Part shown: positions 8,910-19,585 of the stretch, one piece after another | Numbering within the stretch: the first letter of the stretch is position 1 | Layout of the letters: each line of letters opens with the position of its first letter | DNA from: Planctomycetota bacterium | GTDB taxonomy: Bacteria > Planctomycetota > Planctomycetia > Planctomycetales > Planctomycetaceae | Assembly (NCBI GenBank): GCA_014584345.1 | Contig: JACTNB010000013.1 | Location: 434,001-498,000, forward strand | Direction of reading: 5' to 3' | DNA: 64,000 bases | Notes under the pieces: generated by a model | What the model saw: only the letters and a program-made list of their open reading frames with translations | Databases searched by the model: none | What the model was told of the DNA's origin: nothing | Made by a program: the position numbers and the translations under genes

Positions 8910-9551
8910 ATGAATCACCCGATACCTCACTCGTCCCCAGCCTCCGCGAATGTCCTGGTGCTCGCCAGCCGAAATGTCAAGAAGGCACGCGAGATGGAAG
9001 CCCAGTTGCTGCCGCATGGCCTTCAGGTAAAGTCGCTGGCCGAGTTTCCCGAGGTGGGTGAGATTCACGAGGATGGCGACAGCTTCGCGGAGAATGCCGC
9101 TAAGAAAGCCTGCGAAACGGCCCGTCAAATCGGCCAGTGGACAATCGGAGAAGATAGCGGACTGTGCGTGGATGCGCTGGGAGGCGCCCCGGGAATTTTC
9201 TCCGCGCGGTTCAGCGGACCCGAGGCTACGGACGAAGCCAACAACGCCTTGCTGATCGAGCGACTGCGAAACGTGGACGACGCACGGCGGACGGCCTGTT
9301 ACGTCAGCCATGTCGCATTGGCCGATCCCAGGGGAGAATTGCGATTGAGCGTCGAGCGGACCTGCCGGGGTGTCATCACCCGCGAACCCCGCGGCACGAA
9401 CGGTTTCGGTTACGACCCCTACTTTCTCATTCGGGAATACGGACGCACGTTTGGCGAACTCCCCAGCGTCGTAAAGAAGTGCATCAGCCACCGCGCCCGC
9501 GCCTTTCAGGCTTTCCTGCCTCAACTGATAAGCCTGCTCCGGGATTCATAA
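8910..9551 (+). CDS. rdgB: XTP/dITP diphosphatase (RdgB/HAM1 family)
   Basis: Cytosolic house-cleaning pyrophosphatase that hydrolyses non-canonical purine triphosphates (dITP, XTP) to monophosphates. 213 residues, slightly longer than the usual 195-200. Family motifs are in order: SRNVKKARE (substrate loop, near residue 22), FAENAAKKA, the Mg2+-binding EDSGLCVDALGGAPGIFSAR, GTNGFGYDPYF, and the terminal ISHRARA. The ATG shown leaves a roughly ten-residue leader before the first strand. No operon partner is evident. Confidence 0.95.
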   Translation: MNHPIPHSSPASANVLVLASRNVKKAREMEAQLLPHGLQVKSLAEFPEVGEIHEDGDSFAENAAKKACETARQIGQWTIGEDSGLCVDALGGAPGIFSARFSGPEATDEANNALLIERLRNVDDARRTACYVSHVALADPRGELRLSVERTCRGVITREPRGTNGFGYDPYFLIREYGRTFGELPSVVKKCISHRARAFQAFLPQLISLLRDS

Positions 9552-9690
9552 GCCCCAATTTCCCACCCAGCCAGAAAAACACGATTGCCGACTTCAACAA
9601 ACAAGCCACGCCCATGAGGGGCAGTGATTTTTACGCAGGGTATGCTGTGCCTACCATGGATGCGGTATCTACGCGAGTTTCGGCCACATT

Positions 9691-9740
9691 CCATTGCACC
9701 GGGTGCCATACTCTCGCGCCGAAGGGGGGTGAACATGCCG
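9691..9740. repeat. Dispersed palindromic repeat, CATGCTC...GAGCATG family (copy 1)
   Basis: GGGTGCCATACTCTCGCGCC followed by a GAAGGGGGGTGAACATGCC-type arm matches the element at 37900-37957 closely. It lies in the 349-bp gene-free stretch 9552-9900. That stretch also holds a small hairpin, GGGG...ACGTAAGT-like...CCCC, at about 9756-9778, and otherwise shows nothing recognisable. Confidence 0.55.
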
Positions 9741-9900
9741 AACGAATGATCGGCAGGCGGGGGTGCGTAAGTCCCCTGGCAGACCTGTCTGATCACAAGG
9801 CTGGAATACGTATTCGTACGCCGATACCCTCAACGCGGGCCGGACGTCTCTTATGATAAGCCCGTCTTGTCCCAGACCAGTTCCCGCAGGAGAAAGACTC

Positions 9901-10308
9901 GTGAAGCCCCGCATCAGCATGCTTACGCTTGGTGTTCGAGACCTGGAAAGGTCTATCCGGTTCTACGAAACGGGGCTGGGACTTCCCCGCAGGGAGTCGC
10001 CACCGGAGGTCGCGTTTTTTCCGCTCAACGGGAGTTGGCTCGGTTTGTACGGCCGAGAATCGTTGGCGGATGACGCAGGGGTCGCACCGCACGGAGAGGG
10101 TTTCGCGGGCATAGCCATCGCGCATAACGTGGCATCCGAAGCGGAGGTGGACGAACTCCTTGAACAGGCGATTGCCGCGGGAGCACAACTGGTGAAGCCC
10201 GCTCAAAAAGTATTCTGGGGCGGGTACTCGGGATATTTCGCCGATCCCGATGGGTATCTGTGGGAAATTGCGCACAACCCCCTGTTTTGGGTTGGGCCGC
10301 GGGATTGA
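9901..10308 (+). CDS. VOC (glyoxalase/bleomycin-resistance-like) superfamily protein
   Basis: 135 residues forming one vicinal-oxygen-chelate unit: ISMLTLGVRDLERSIRFYETGLG at the start, an AFFPLNGSWLGLYG central strand, and the typical C-terminal GGYSGYFADPDGYLWEIAHN. The Glu of LWEIAHN is the usual second-module metal ligand. GTG is chosen because GGAGAAAG lies just upstream, and in-frame extension into the preceding Pro-rich codons looks non-coding. The substrate cannot be predicted; many planctomycete members of this group have no known reaction. Confidence 0.88.
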   Translation: MKPRISMLTLGVRDLERSIRFYETGLGLPRRESPPEVAFFPLNGSWLGLYGRESLADDAGVAPHGEGFAGIAIAHNVASEAEVDELLEQAIAAGAQLVKPAQKVFWGGYSGYFADPDGYLWEIAHNPLFWVGPRD

Positions 10309-10380
10309 GGCAGACTCATTCCCGATCGAAAGGCCTGCCAGCCGCGCGGCGTGGCGGGGATTGCCAAGGGGTTCCGGGCA

Positions 10381-10866
10381 TCATTCGGGTTTCAACTTGA
10401 CGATCATTTCCGTTTCGACACTGGCACGCAACGGAAGGGCAGCGACCCCCAACGCGGTACGGGCGGGCAGGCCTGCCTCTTCGCCAAACACATCCAGCAG
10501 CAATTGCGACGCCCCGTCGATCACCAGATGCTGATCGGTGAAATGGGGAGCGGAATAAACGTAACCCGTCAGCCGCAGGATTCGCGCAACCCGCCGCAGC
10601 GTGCCGAGTTCCTGCCTCAACATCCGCAGGTTGTTGGCGGCACACAGGGCCGCTGCCTGCCGGGCCTGTTCCAGCGAGACCTCGGTCGGCACAATACCCT
10701 TCCAGGCAATATATTTACCGTTGATGGGAATGGCACCGGAAACGTAGGCCCGATCATCATCCACCACCACCATTTTCAAGATTGGGCCCGGCCTGGGGAC
10801 CAGATCGAGGGGATACCCGAGCGCTTCGAGGCGGGCATCGGGATCGTCCTGGGGGGCTGCGGGCAT
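10381..10866 (-). CDS. RidA family protein (YjgF/YER057c/UK114)
   Basis: 161 residues. Members form trimers, and RidA itself hydrolyses reactive enamine/imine intermediates. Visible family features are the strand VVVDDDRAYVSGAIPING, the segment EQARQAAALCAANNLRMLR and a C-terminal ASQLLLDVFGEEAGLPARTALG. This matches the longer RidA-like branch (about 150 residues), in which the enamine-deaminase Arg is often not conserved, so activity should not be assumed. It converges with the VOC gene and has no operon partner. Confidence 0.88.
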   Translation of the reverse strand: MPAAPQDDPDARLEALGYPLDLVPRPGPILKMVVVDDDRAYVSGAIPINGKYIAWKGIVPTEVSLEQARQAAALCAANNLRMLRQELGTLRRVARILRLTGYVYSAPHFTDQHLVIDGASQLLLDVFGEEAGLPARTALGVAALPLRASVETEMIVKLKPE

Positions 10867-11099
10867 GGCGAATTACTCCGTAACAGTTTATCGGGAAGCA
10901 GGTTCCGGAAACAAACACTCCTTCAAGCTAGCATCCCGGCGGAGATTCGGCAATCAGAACCGAGTCCGTCTGGTCTCGGGGCGGGGCCGGGCGATAAACT
11001 GCTGTTCTCGTGGAACCCCCACGTTATAATAATATATTGCAGATCGTCGCGCGGTGGAACCGCCGGTATTCGTGCCCCGCAGGAAAGGCTTGTTAAAGA

Positions 11100-12245
11100 A
11101 TGGGATTCAGTTCTACAAATCGAATTGTGTTGTTCACCGCCGCGATCGTGACTGCGGGCGTGATGTTGTGGATGCTGCGCACCAACGCATCCAGCGACTT
11201 GAACCGATCAGACGCACCTTCCCGAACAACCGAGGACACCTCCATGAGCGACGACGTATCATCCGCCCGAACCTCACTCGCCACGCTGGGAGGTGGCTGT
11301 TTCTGGTGTACCGAGGCCGTTTTCAACGAACTGGAAGGGGTAATTTCGGTCGTCTCCGGGTATTCGGGGGGAACGCCGGAAACCGCCAAGTATAAAATCG
11401 TCAGCAGCGGTCAAACAGACCATGCCGAGGTCATTCAGGTCGAGTTCGATCCGGCTCGCATCGCCTACGAGGATATCCTGGAAGTGTTCTGGCGAACTCA
11501 CGATCCCACTACGCCGAACCGGCAGGGGGCGGATGTGGGGCCACAATACAGGTCCGCCATTTTTTACCATACCCCCGAACAACAGGAAATCGCCGAGGCG
11601 TACAAGCAGCAGTTGAATGAATCGGGAGGCTTCGCCGGTCCGATCGTCACCGAAATCACCCCCTTCGAATCCTTTTATCCCGCAGAAGGGTATCATCAAA
11701 ATTACTTCCTGTTGAACCCGCAACAAGGCTACTGCCAGGCCGTTATCGCTCCCAAGGTGGAAAAGTTTCGCAAGAAATTCGCGGAGAAACTGAAGAAACC
11801 GGAACAGCCGAAGGTCTCGAAATCGGACGAGGAGTGGAAACAGCTTCTGACACCCGAGCAATATCGGATCACGCGGGAAGCCGGCACCGAACGGGCCTTC
11901 ACGGGAGCTTATTGGAACACCAAGGATCCCGGTGAATACCGCTGTATCTGTTGCGGCGAACTGCTGTTTACTTCCGATACAAAATTCGATTCCGGCTGCG
12001 GTTGGCCCAGCTATTTCGAGCCCGCGAAGAAGGGGGCCATCGTCTACCGACAGGACAACAGTCTGTTCATGGCGAGAACGGAAGTACGCTGCAAGAATTG
12101 CGATGCCCACCTGGGGCACGTGTTTAACGATGGCCCCCAGCCCACGGGGTTGCGCTATTGCATCAATTCTGCCTCGCTGAATTTCACCAAGCAACCCGGC
12201 AACACGACGGACACTCCCCCAGCAAAAGGGGAATCGCTCCCCTAA
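11100..12245 (+). CDS. msrAB: Membrane-anchored bifunctional methionine sulfoxide reductase MsrA/MsrB
   Basis: 381 residues repairing both epimers of methionine sulfoxide. An N-terminal helix ([19 protein letters not shown]) anchors or exports the protein, implying envelope protein repair. MsrA follows from about residue 60, with catalytic GGGCFWCTE. MsrB starts near 250, with two zinc CXXC pairs (CICC, CKNC), the FDSGCGWPS motif and the catalytic Cys in [11 protein letters not shown]. The order A-B matches other fused enzymes. TATAAT at about 11025 is a plausible -10 element. A dispersed repeat begins directly after the stop. Confidence 0.93.
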   Translation: MGFSSTNRIVLFTAAIVTAGVMLWMLRTNASSDLNRSDAPSRTTEDTSMSDDVSSARTSLATLGGGCFWCTEAVFNELEGVISVVSGYSGGTPETAKYKIVSSGQTDHAEVIQVEFDPARIAYEDILEVFWRTHDPTTPNRQGADVGPQYRSAIFYHTPEQQEIAEAYKQQLNESGGFAGPIVTEITPFESFYPAEGYHQNYFLLNPQQGYCQAVIAPKVEKFRKKFAEKLKKPEQPKVSKSDEEWKQLLTPEQYRITREAGTERAFTGAYWNTKDPGEYRCICCGELLFTSDTKFDSGCGWPSYFEPAKKGAIVYRQDNSLFMARTEVRCKNCDAHLGHVFNDGPQPTGLRYCINSASLNFTKQPGNTTDTPPAKGESLP

Positions 12246-12335
12246 CCCGGATTTCTCACATGGGGCAATAAAACAAGTTTGCTGACCTCGACGAACTAGT
12301 CGCGCCCCTCAGGAAGCGGGCTACGCTGGGGCCCG
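12246..12335. repeat. Dispersed 85-90 bp repeat, copy A
   Basis: Starts at the codon after the msrAB stop. It shares CCCGGATTTCTCAC, AATAAAACA, GCTGACCTCGACGAACTAG and TCAGGAAGCGGG in the same order with 42762-42850. Shorter relatives are at 4832-4856 and 51701-51724. No reading frame is shared, so it looks like a non-coding interspersed repeat. Confidence 0.7.
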
Positions 12336-12431
12336 GTTCATCTCATACATTGCCAGAATGGATGTGGTGTCCAAGGAGTGTTCCTTGAACATCTGCCCGC
12401 TTGGCCCGCTTTCTGAGGGGCGCGGCTAGTT
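12294..12431. repeat. Long inverted repeat (31-bp arms, 76-bp centre)
   Basis: Left arm 12294-12324 begins AACTAGTCGCGCCCCTCAGG; right arm 12401-12431 is its near-perfect reverse complement (four mismatches). The centre contains a perfect small hairpin, CAAGGA-GTGT-TCCTTG, at about 12372. The left arm is part of the dispersed repeat found at 42.8 kb. The structure resembles a small MITE-like element or a bidirectional terminator; no transposase is nearby. The rest of the gene-free stretch to 12562 shows nothing recognisable. Confidence 0.7.
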
Positions 12432-12562
12432 TTCAGGGCATTTTCGAGACAAAATTTACTGCATTGGTACTGTGTGAGAAATGTGGGCTAAAGGGACGCG
12501 CCTTGAAGCCATGGAGCTTTCAAGAAGTCGTTCAACCGCGCTGGGCGCGTGAATGCCGAGTT

Positions 12563-12597
12563 AAAAAAACGACCACCCGGGAACGCCGGGTGGTCTT
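12563..12597 (-). terminator. Rho-independent terminator of DUF1559 copy 1
   Basis: On the minus strand the stem GACCACCCGG / CCGGGTGGTC (loop about CGTTC) is followed by GTTTTTTT. The same hairpin recurs after copies 2 and 3. Confidence 0.85.
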
Positions 12598-12628
12598 TAG
12601 ATTTCAGCCTGGAACAAAACCGGACCTG

Positions 12629-13486
<858 letters not shown>

Positions 13487-13721
13487 GGAAACCTCCTGAA
13501 AAATGTGGGACAGGCAAGGAAATTGACAGAAACGGAAATGGACGAAAAGATTCGATGGAACCGCACAGGCTGCCAAGAAAAAATCCAGGCAACATTCGTT
13601 TGCCAAGAACCCTGTAAAGCGAAATCGGATGGACAGCCCGCGAGAAATCGCGCCAGACAGACAACAATGACAAACTGGCTTCAGAACGGCCAACGACAGA
13701 ATATGATCCAAGGAGGATCGA

Positions 13722-13787
13722 ATGCATCAACTGTTGTTGTTGATTCTGTTGAGTGGCAAAATATTTTTCAAGAGATCTTTCCCATAA
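13722..13787 (+). CDS. Putative 21-residue hydrophobic peptide (copy 1)
   Basis: ATG six bases after AAGGAGG, encoding MHQLLLLILLSGKIFFKRSFP. A counterpart with the same ribosome-binding site and start is at 15081. The two differ by a whole-codon deletion and keep a hydrophobic character. It lies opposite the upstream region of DUF1559 copy 1, which it could overlap as an antisense transcript. It is too short for family assignment and may be chance; small hydrophobic peptides of this kind are known from type I toxin systems, but that link is only a suggestion. Confidence 0.25.
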   Translation: MHQLLLLILLSGKIFFKRSFP

Positions 13788-13851
13788 CAGAGATATTTCG
13801 AGAAATCTTGCTGTTCAGCAATCGACCTCGCCAGAGCGTCCTTCCCTACGG

Positions 13852-13884
13852 AAAAAGACCACCCGGGAACGCCGGGTGGTCTTT
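13852..13884 (-). terminator. Rho-independent terminator of DUF1559 copy 2
   Basis: Minus strand: AAAGACCACCCGG pairs with CCGGGTGGTCTTT, followed by a short T run. It is the same hairpin as after copies 1 and 3. Confidence 0.85.
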
Positions 13885-13914
13885 GGTTTTCAGCCTGGAA
13901 CAAAACCGGGCCTG

Positions 13915-14844
<930 letters not shown>

Positions 14845-15080
14845 GGAAACCTCCTGAAAAATGGGGGACAGGCAAGGAAATTGAACAGAAACGGAAATGG
14901 ACGAAAAGATTCGATGGAACCGCACAGGCTGCCAAGAATGAATCCAGGCAACATTCGTTTGCCAAGAACCCTGTAAAGTGAAATCGGATGGACAGCCCGC
15001 GAGAAATCACGCCAGCCAGACAACAATGACAAACTGGCTTCAGAACGGCCAACGACAGAATATGATCCAAGGAGGATCGA

Positions 15081-15131
15081 ATGCATCAATTGTTGTTGAT
15101 TCTGGTGGGTAGCATAATATTTATCAAGTGA
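15081..15131 (+). CDS. Putative 16-residue hydrophobic peptide (copy 2)
   Basis: Encodes MHQLLLILVGSIIFIK after the same AAGGAGGATCGA leader as the ORF at 13722. Compared with that copy it has lost one Leu codon and ends earlier, while most substitutions keep hydrophobic residues. It lies within the duplicated upstream segment (14845-15207), in which nothing else was found. Confidence 0.25.
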   Translation: MHQLLLILVGSIIFIK

Positions 15132-15207
15132 TCTTTCCCGAAACAGAGATATTTCGAGAAATCTTGCTGTTCAGGAATCGATCTCGCCAGGGTGTCCTTC
15201 CCTACGG

Positions 15208-15240
15208 AAAAAGACCACCCGGGAACGCCGGGTGGTCTTT
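15208..15240 (-). terminator. Rho-independent terminator of DUF1559 copy 3
   Basis: Third copy of the AAAGACCACCCGG / CCGGGTGGTCTTT hairpin with a following T run on the minus strand. Confidence 0.85.
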
Positions 15241-15270
15241 GGATTTCAGCCTGGGAACAAACTCCACAAT

Positions 15271-16218
<948 letters not shown>

Positions 16219-16303
16219 AGAGACCTCCCTTTTGAAAAATAAGGAAATAAAGCGGTGATCGATTGATCAGGGATACTATAGCGCAGGGCGTCCTTGGGCA
16301 GCC

Positions 16304-16750
16304 TCAGGGAACGAGGTCGAAATTCTGCTCGTTGACGCCACTTTTCACTTCAATAAACAATGTGGTTTCCGAATTGTATTTGGCGGGAAGAATCTGCTCG
16401 ACCTTGTCGACTTCCACTCCATCTGCCTTGTATTTGCCCACAACCTTGGTCGCGGTAATGATGACCCGATTTTTGCCCACCACCGCGCCGGAATTTGCCT
16501 CCAGCTTGTAGGCCCCATTTTCGATTGTGGTTTCAACAGCCTGCCCGGCGAGCGGTTTGCCCAAGGCATCCTGATCGGGGTGGAATTGAATCACACCTTT
16601 TTCCAGGGGAGCCCCTTCCCAGGTGACATTGCCCGATACCACGGCGGTGGGAATTCGTTCGCCTCCGCCACAGCCCCAGATGCCAGCCACCAGCAGGAGA
16701 GCCGAGAAACAGAGGACGGTACGATGCGCAAGGGGAAATCGGTAATGCAT
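16304..16750 (-). CDS. Small exported protein, probable lipoprotein with transthyretin-like fold
   Basis: 148 residues. The start MHYRFPLAHRTVLCFSALLL leads into a hydrophobic stretch ending AGIWGCGGG, a lipobox-like site with an unusual Trp at -2. The mature part reads VSGNVTWEGAPLEKGVIQF ... GAYKLEANSGAVVGKNRVII, the pattern of planctomycete carboxypeptidase-regulatory-like domains (VxGxVTxxGxPL). It is probably a periplasmic or surface lipoprotein of unknown function, upstream of DUF1559 copy 3 on the same strand. Start choice is uncertain because no clear ribosome-binding site is present. Confidence 0.75.
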   Translation of the reverse strand: MHYRFPLAHRTVLCFSALLLVAGIWGCGGGERIPTAVVSGNVTWEGAPLEKGVIQFHPDQDALGKPLAGQAVETTIENGAYKLEANSGAVVGKNRVIITATKVVGKYKADGVEVDKVEQILPAKYNSETTLFIEVKSGVNEQNFDLVP

Positions 16751-16950
16751 ATATGTGCAGTCAACACTGGGATTCACAGAAAGTGTGTGGCAAGGAGACT
16801 TCCTGCCACTTGAGAACCGCTATTAGTGAAAATAACGTGAAGACATAAGAATACAAGAGATTTTGCAGGTATCTTCAGATTTTTATCGGACAAATCGCCC
16901 GGTTTGGGTTTGTCAAACCATCGGTTTACCTGCAAAGAGAAGGAAAGGAG

Positions 16951-18252
16951 CTACGGTTGGGGTGGTTGATTCCACCACAGGCTGAGTCGCCCGATGCGCT
17001 CGAAGGGTTTGCGCAGGTTCAACGCCCCGGCGACTATATCCGGCCGGCCATTGCCGTTCAGGTCACCCACCGCGACGGCGACCAGGTGGATCGGCTGATT
17101 ATCGATTTGCCAGGGCGTGAAGTTTTGCTGGCCATCGTTTTCCAGCCAGATGATGCTGGCATGTCGGGGGTCGTACCAGTCGTTCGTCATACTCACCAGA
17201 ACCACATCCTGGTCGCCATCACCGTCGAAGTCCGCGACCTCGGCGGCGTAGGTTCCGCCCAGATTGGAAATGCGGTGGGGTTCGAATTCCCAGTTCCCCT
17301 GGTTTTCGAACCACCAGCAGCCATGATACGGTTGCGGATACGCCTCCGCATCTTCGAGATTATCTCCCGTAGGCAGGATGAGATCGATATCGCCATCGCT
17401 ATCCAGATCGGCGGCGACGAGTCCCGCGCTTCCCAGGTCGAGATTGGGAGTCCGCCAGACGCGGCGAGGACGAAAGCCCTTGCCGGCGAGATTCTCGAAG
17501 CACCAGAGTTCCTCTTCATCCTGGGTGACGATCGCGGCGATATCCGGGTAACCATCGCCGTTGTAATCGGCCACGGGGACGTGAATCGTACCTGGGGCGC
17601 TGAGTAGCTCGTGTTCGACAAACTCGAAGTTGCCCCGATTTTCCAGCCAGAGTATCTGGCCGCGGGCATAACCGAAGACAGCCACCGCCAGATCGATATC
17701 GCCATCGCCATCGAAATCGCCCGGTTGGGCATCGGCGACGCGGCGGACATCCTCGAGCACGACATGCTTGCGAAATCCGTCGTCCGTCTGTTCGTAAATT
17801 TCCAGCCGTCCAATCACGCCATCATCGGGAAGAATGTTTCCCAGAACGGAAACGGCCAGATCCAGATCGCCATCGCCATCGAGATCGACCGCGGTGACAT
17901 GCGCGGGAACGGACACATCGGGTATCAGGGTCCGCTCCCGGAACTCTCCCGTGTCCGTCCTGCTGATCAATGTGATGCGATTGCGTGTCACATCGCACAC
18001 CAGCATCTCCTTTTGACCATCGCCATTGAAATCGAGAATCTGCACGTTGGCTATGGAAGGCAAGCCGACCGCGGGATCGCCCAACGGCTGACGTTCGAAA
18101 CGAATCGGCGAGGGTGGGTAGCTGTTGCCGCCCGAATACAACTCCGGGTGTTGGCCATGCATGGGGACCGCGGGCAGAATCCGCCAGGCCAGAACGGGTA
18201 ACACGAACAAGGCGCCAAGCAACAGCAAGATACGTAATTTGTCGGTCATCAT
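16951..18252 (-). CDS. Exported VCBS/FG-GAP repeat protein
   Basis: 433 residues. The N-terminal segment LRILLLLGALFVLPVLAW is a signal or anchor. Seven calcium-binding loops of the DXDGDGXXD type follow at roughly 45-55 residue spacing: DFNGDGQKE, DLDGDGDLD, DFDGDGDID, DYNGDGYPD, DLDSDGDID, DFDGDGDQD and DLNGNGRPD. This fits one seven-bladed FG-GAP propeller. GAGG lies just before the paired ATGATG. Such proteins are surface-exposed in planctomycetes; no catalytic domain is attached. It stands alone. Confidence 0.88.
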   Translation of the reverse strand: MMTDKLRILLLLGALFVLPVLAWRILPAVPMHGQHPELYSGGNSYPPSPIRFERQPLGDPAVGLPSIANVQILDFNGDGQKEMLVCDVTRNRITLISRTDTGEFRERTLIPDVSVPAHVTAVDLDGDGDLDLAVSVLGNILPDDGVIGRLEIYEQTDDGFRKHVVLEDVRRVADAQPGDFDGDGDIDLAVAVFGYARGQILWLENRGNFEFVEHELLSAPGTIHVPVADYNGDGYPDIAAIVTQDEEELWCFENLAGKGFRPRRVWRTPNLDLGSAGLVAADLDSDGDIDLILPTGDNLEDAEAYPQPYHGCWWFENQGNWEFEPHRISNLGGTYAAEVADFDGDGDQDVVLVSMTNDWYDPRHASIIWLENDGQQNFTPWQIDNQPIHLVAVAVGDLNGNGRPDIVAGALNLRKPFERIGRLSLWWNQPPQP

Positions 18253-19179
18253 GGAGTCCTCGCGGGGCTGGTGATTCGTGTTTGATTTTATGGGGCGCGA
18301 GAGACATTCGCCAGCCCGTGGTGGCGAGTCAAAACGTCCCAGTTGCGCGAGGGGTCAACAGCGCGCGGTGACGCAACGCGCGCGCTGGCGAGAGTCTTAC
18401 CTCGGCGAGTGTCGAGTCAGGTCGAGATGTCATTCAAAGTTTGCGGGGGCCTGAAAAGCATCGTGAAAGTGGGTGCGAGAAGAAAATTTTTCAATAAATT
18501 TTTTTGATGCGAAACCGTCCCGCGCGGTCTGTCGGCGTCTCTCGAGAGGCCCCGCGTCAACGGGGGTTGTCCCGCTCCTCGCGCGCGGTCAGCGACGCGT
18601 CCTGGAATTGCAAGCATCAATTCCTCGTGTGTTCGCACGCTGCTGGAAACACGCGGATGCCCACGGAGAATTTATCCACAGGACGTAAAAGTGCCTGTTT
18701 TATCGGCATATATGCGGGTTTTTGTCGTGGCGCCCGCAATGAGAGCGCTGTTGGAACGGGCAGGCGCGGGAGAGACTTCAGGTGGTCTACTCAAGCGCCT
18801 CACGGGGCGAGGAAATAAAAAACATCGGATGGGCAGCCTTCCATTCAGGCCGCGAAAATGTCCTGTGGCAGGCAAAATAGTGGGTGGAACATGTTGTCGC
18901 GGAGGCAAAAATCCTGTGGAAATTCTCTTGCGTTATTTCATGAAATCCTTAAATTGATGCACATTTAAGTCAGTACTCCAACACAAGGAAGCAACTCTTT
19001 GAATTTCGGTTTCATTCGAGAGTCAGAGGTTGAACCAAAGGTTGGCAGAACGGACGACAGGTCAGTCAGAGGAGACGACCTGGAAAGGATTCAATTCTTG
19101 TGGTTCGATTTGCCGTAACAATGTATGCCCGGTAAGCAGCGGTAAATGTTCCACTCACCTACTCTGAGGAGGAGTAACA
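18253..19179. other. Gene-free 0.93-kb region with GC palindromes
   Basis: No credible gene. It contains a perfect hairpin CAGCGCGC / GCGCGCTG (18359-18387), further CGCGCGGTC-like words near 18525 and 18590, the palindrome CTCTCGAGAG, an A+T-rich stretch at about 18485-18510, and one exact DnaA-box word, TTATCCACA, at 18672. The right end is probably the promoter and leader of the histone gene. Confidence 0.5.
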
Positions 19180-19386
19180 GTGGCCAAGAAAAAGGCAGCA
19201 GCAGCACCCGCAAAGAAGACGGCCAAGAAAGCAGCTCCCAAAGCTGCCAAGAAGGCCGCCCCCAAGGCAGCCAAGAAAGCAGCTCCCAAGGCTGCCAAGA
19301 AGGCCGCCCCCAAGGCAGCTAAGAAAGCAGCCCCCAAGGCTGTAAAGAAAACCGCGGCGAAAAAGGCCACCAAAAAGAAGTCCTAG
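19180..19386 (+). CDS. Histone H1-like Hc2-type DNA-binding protein
   Basis: 68 residues consisting almost only of Lys, Ala and Pro. After MAKKKAAAAPAKKTAKK come five near-identical AAPKAAKK repeats and a tail ending TKKKS. This composition is that of the C-terminal-like H1/Hc2 proteins used for nucleoid compaction in chlamydiae and planctomycetes. GTG is preceded by GAGGAGG. The repeat DNA alternates two codon versions of the 24-nt unit, giving a 48-nt period. A strong terminator follows, so this is an independent and probably well expressed gene. Confidence 0.9.
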   Translation: MAKKKAAAAPAKKTAKKAAPKAAKKAAPKAAKKAAPKAAKKAAPKAAKKAAPKAVKKTAAKKATKKKS

Positions 19387-19410
19387 GGCTTCCAGGCTTT
19401 TCGAAGCATA

Positions 19411-19439
19411 AGCGATCAGCTCGTCTGGTCGCTTTTTTT
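19411..19439 (+). terminator. Rho-independent terminator of the Hc2-like gene
   Basis: AGCGATCAG-CTCGT-CTGGTCGCT hairpin (one T-G pair) followed by TTTTTTT, 25 bp after the stop. Confidence 0.85.
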
Positions 19440-19585
19440 ATTGGTGGAGCACCCTAACCGGTTGTCTTGACGGTTTCGCGGGATACGATGCATCCAGGGT
19501 TCGGCTGTTTCCGTCCTGCAGACGCTGCATGCGGATTCGCCGAGGGACTTTTAGATACTGGCAGACTCGATCGCATGGCCGACGA

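Noticed and set aside
13487..13711. Longer N-terminus for DUF1559 copy 1 (about 75 extra codons)
   Set aside because: AGGAGG lies directly before the internal ATG that matches copy 2; the extension is Cys/Phe-rich and not family-like.
18672..18680. Replication origin at the TTATCCACA word
   Set aside because: A single DnaA box without dnaA/dnaN genes or a box cluster is insufficient.
18691..18957. Possible 88-codon gene in the gene-free region
   Set aside because: No family match visible, weak start signal (GTG), composition like random GC-rich DNA.
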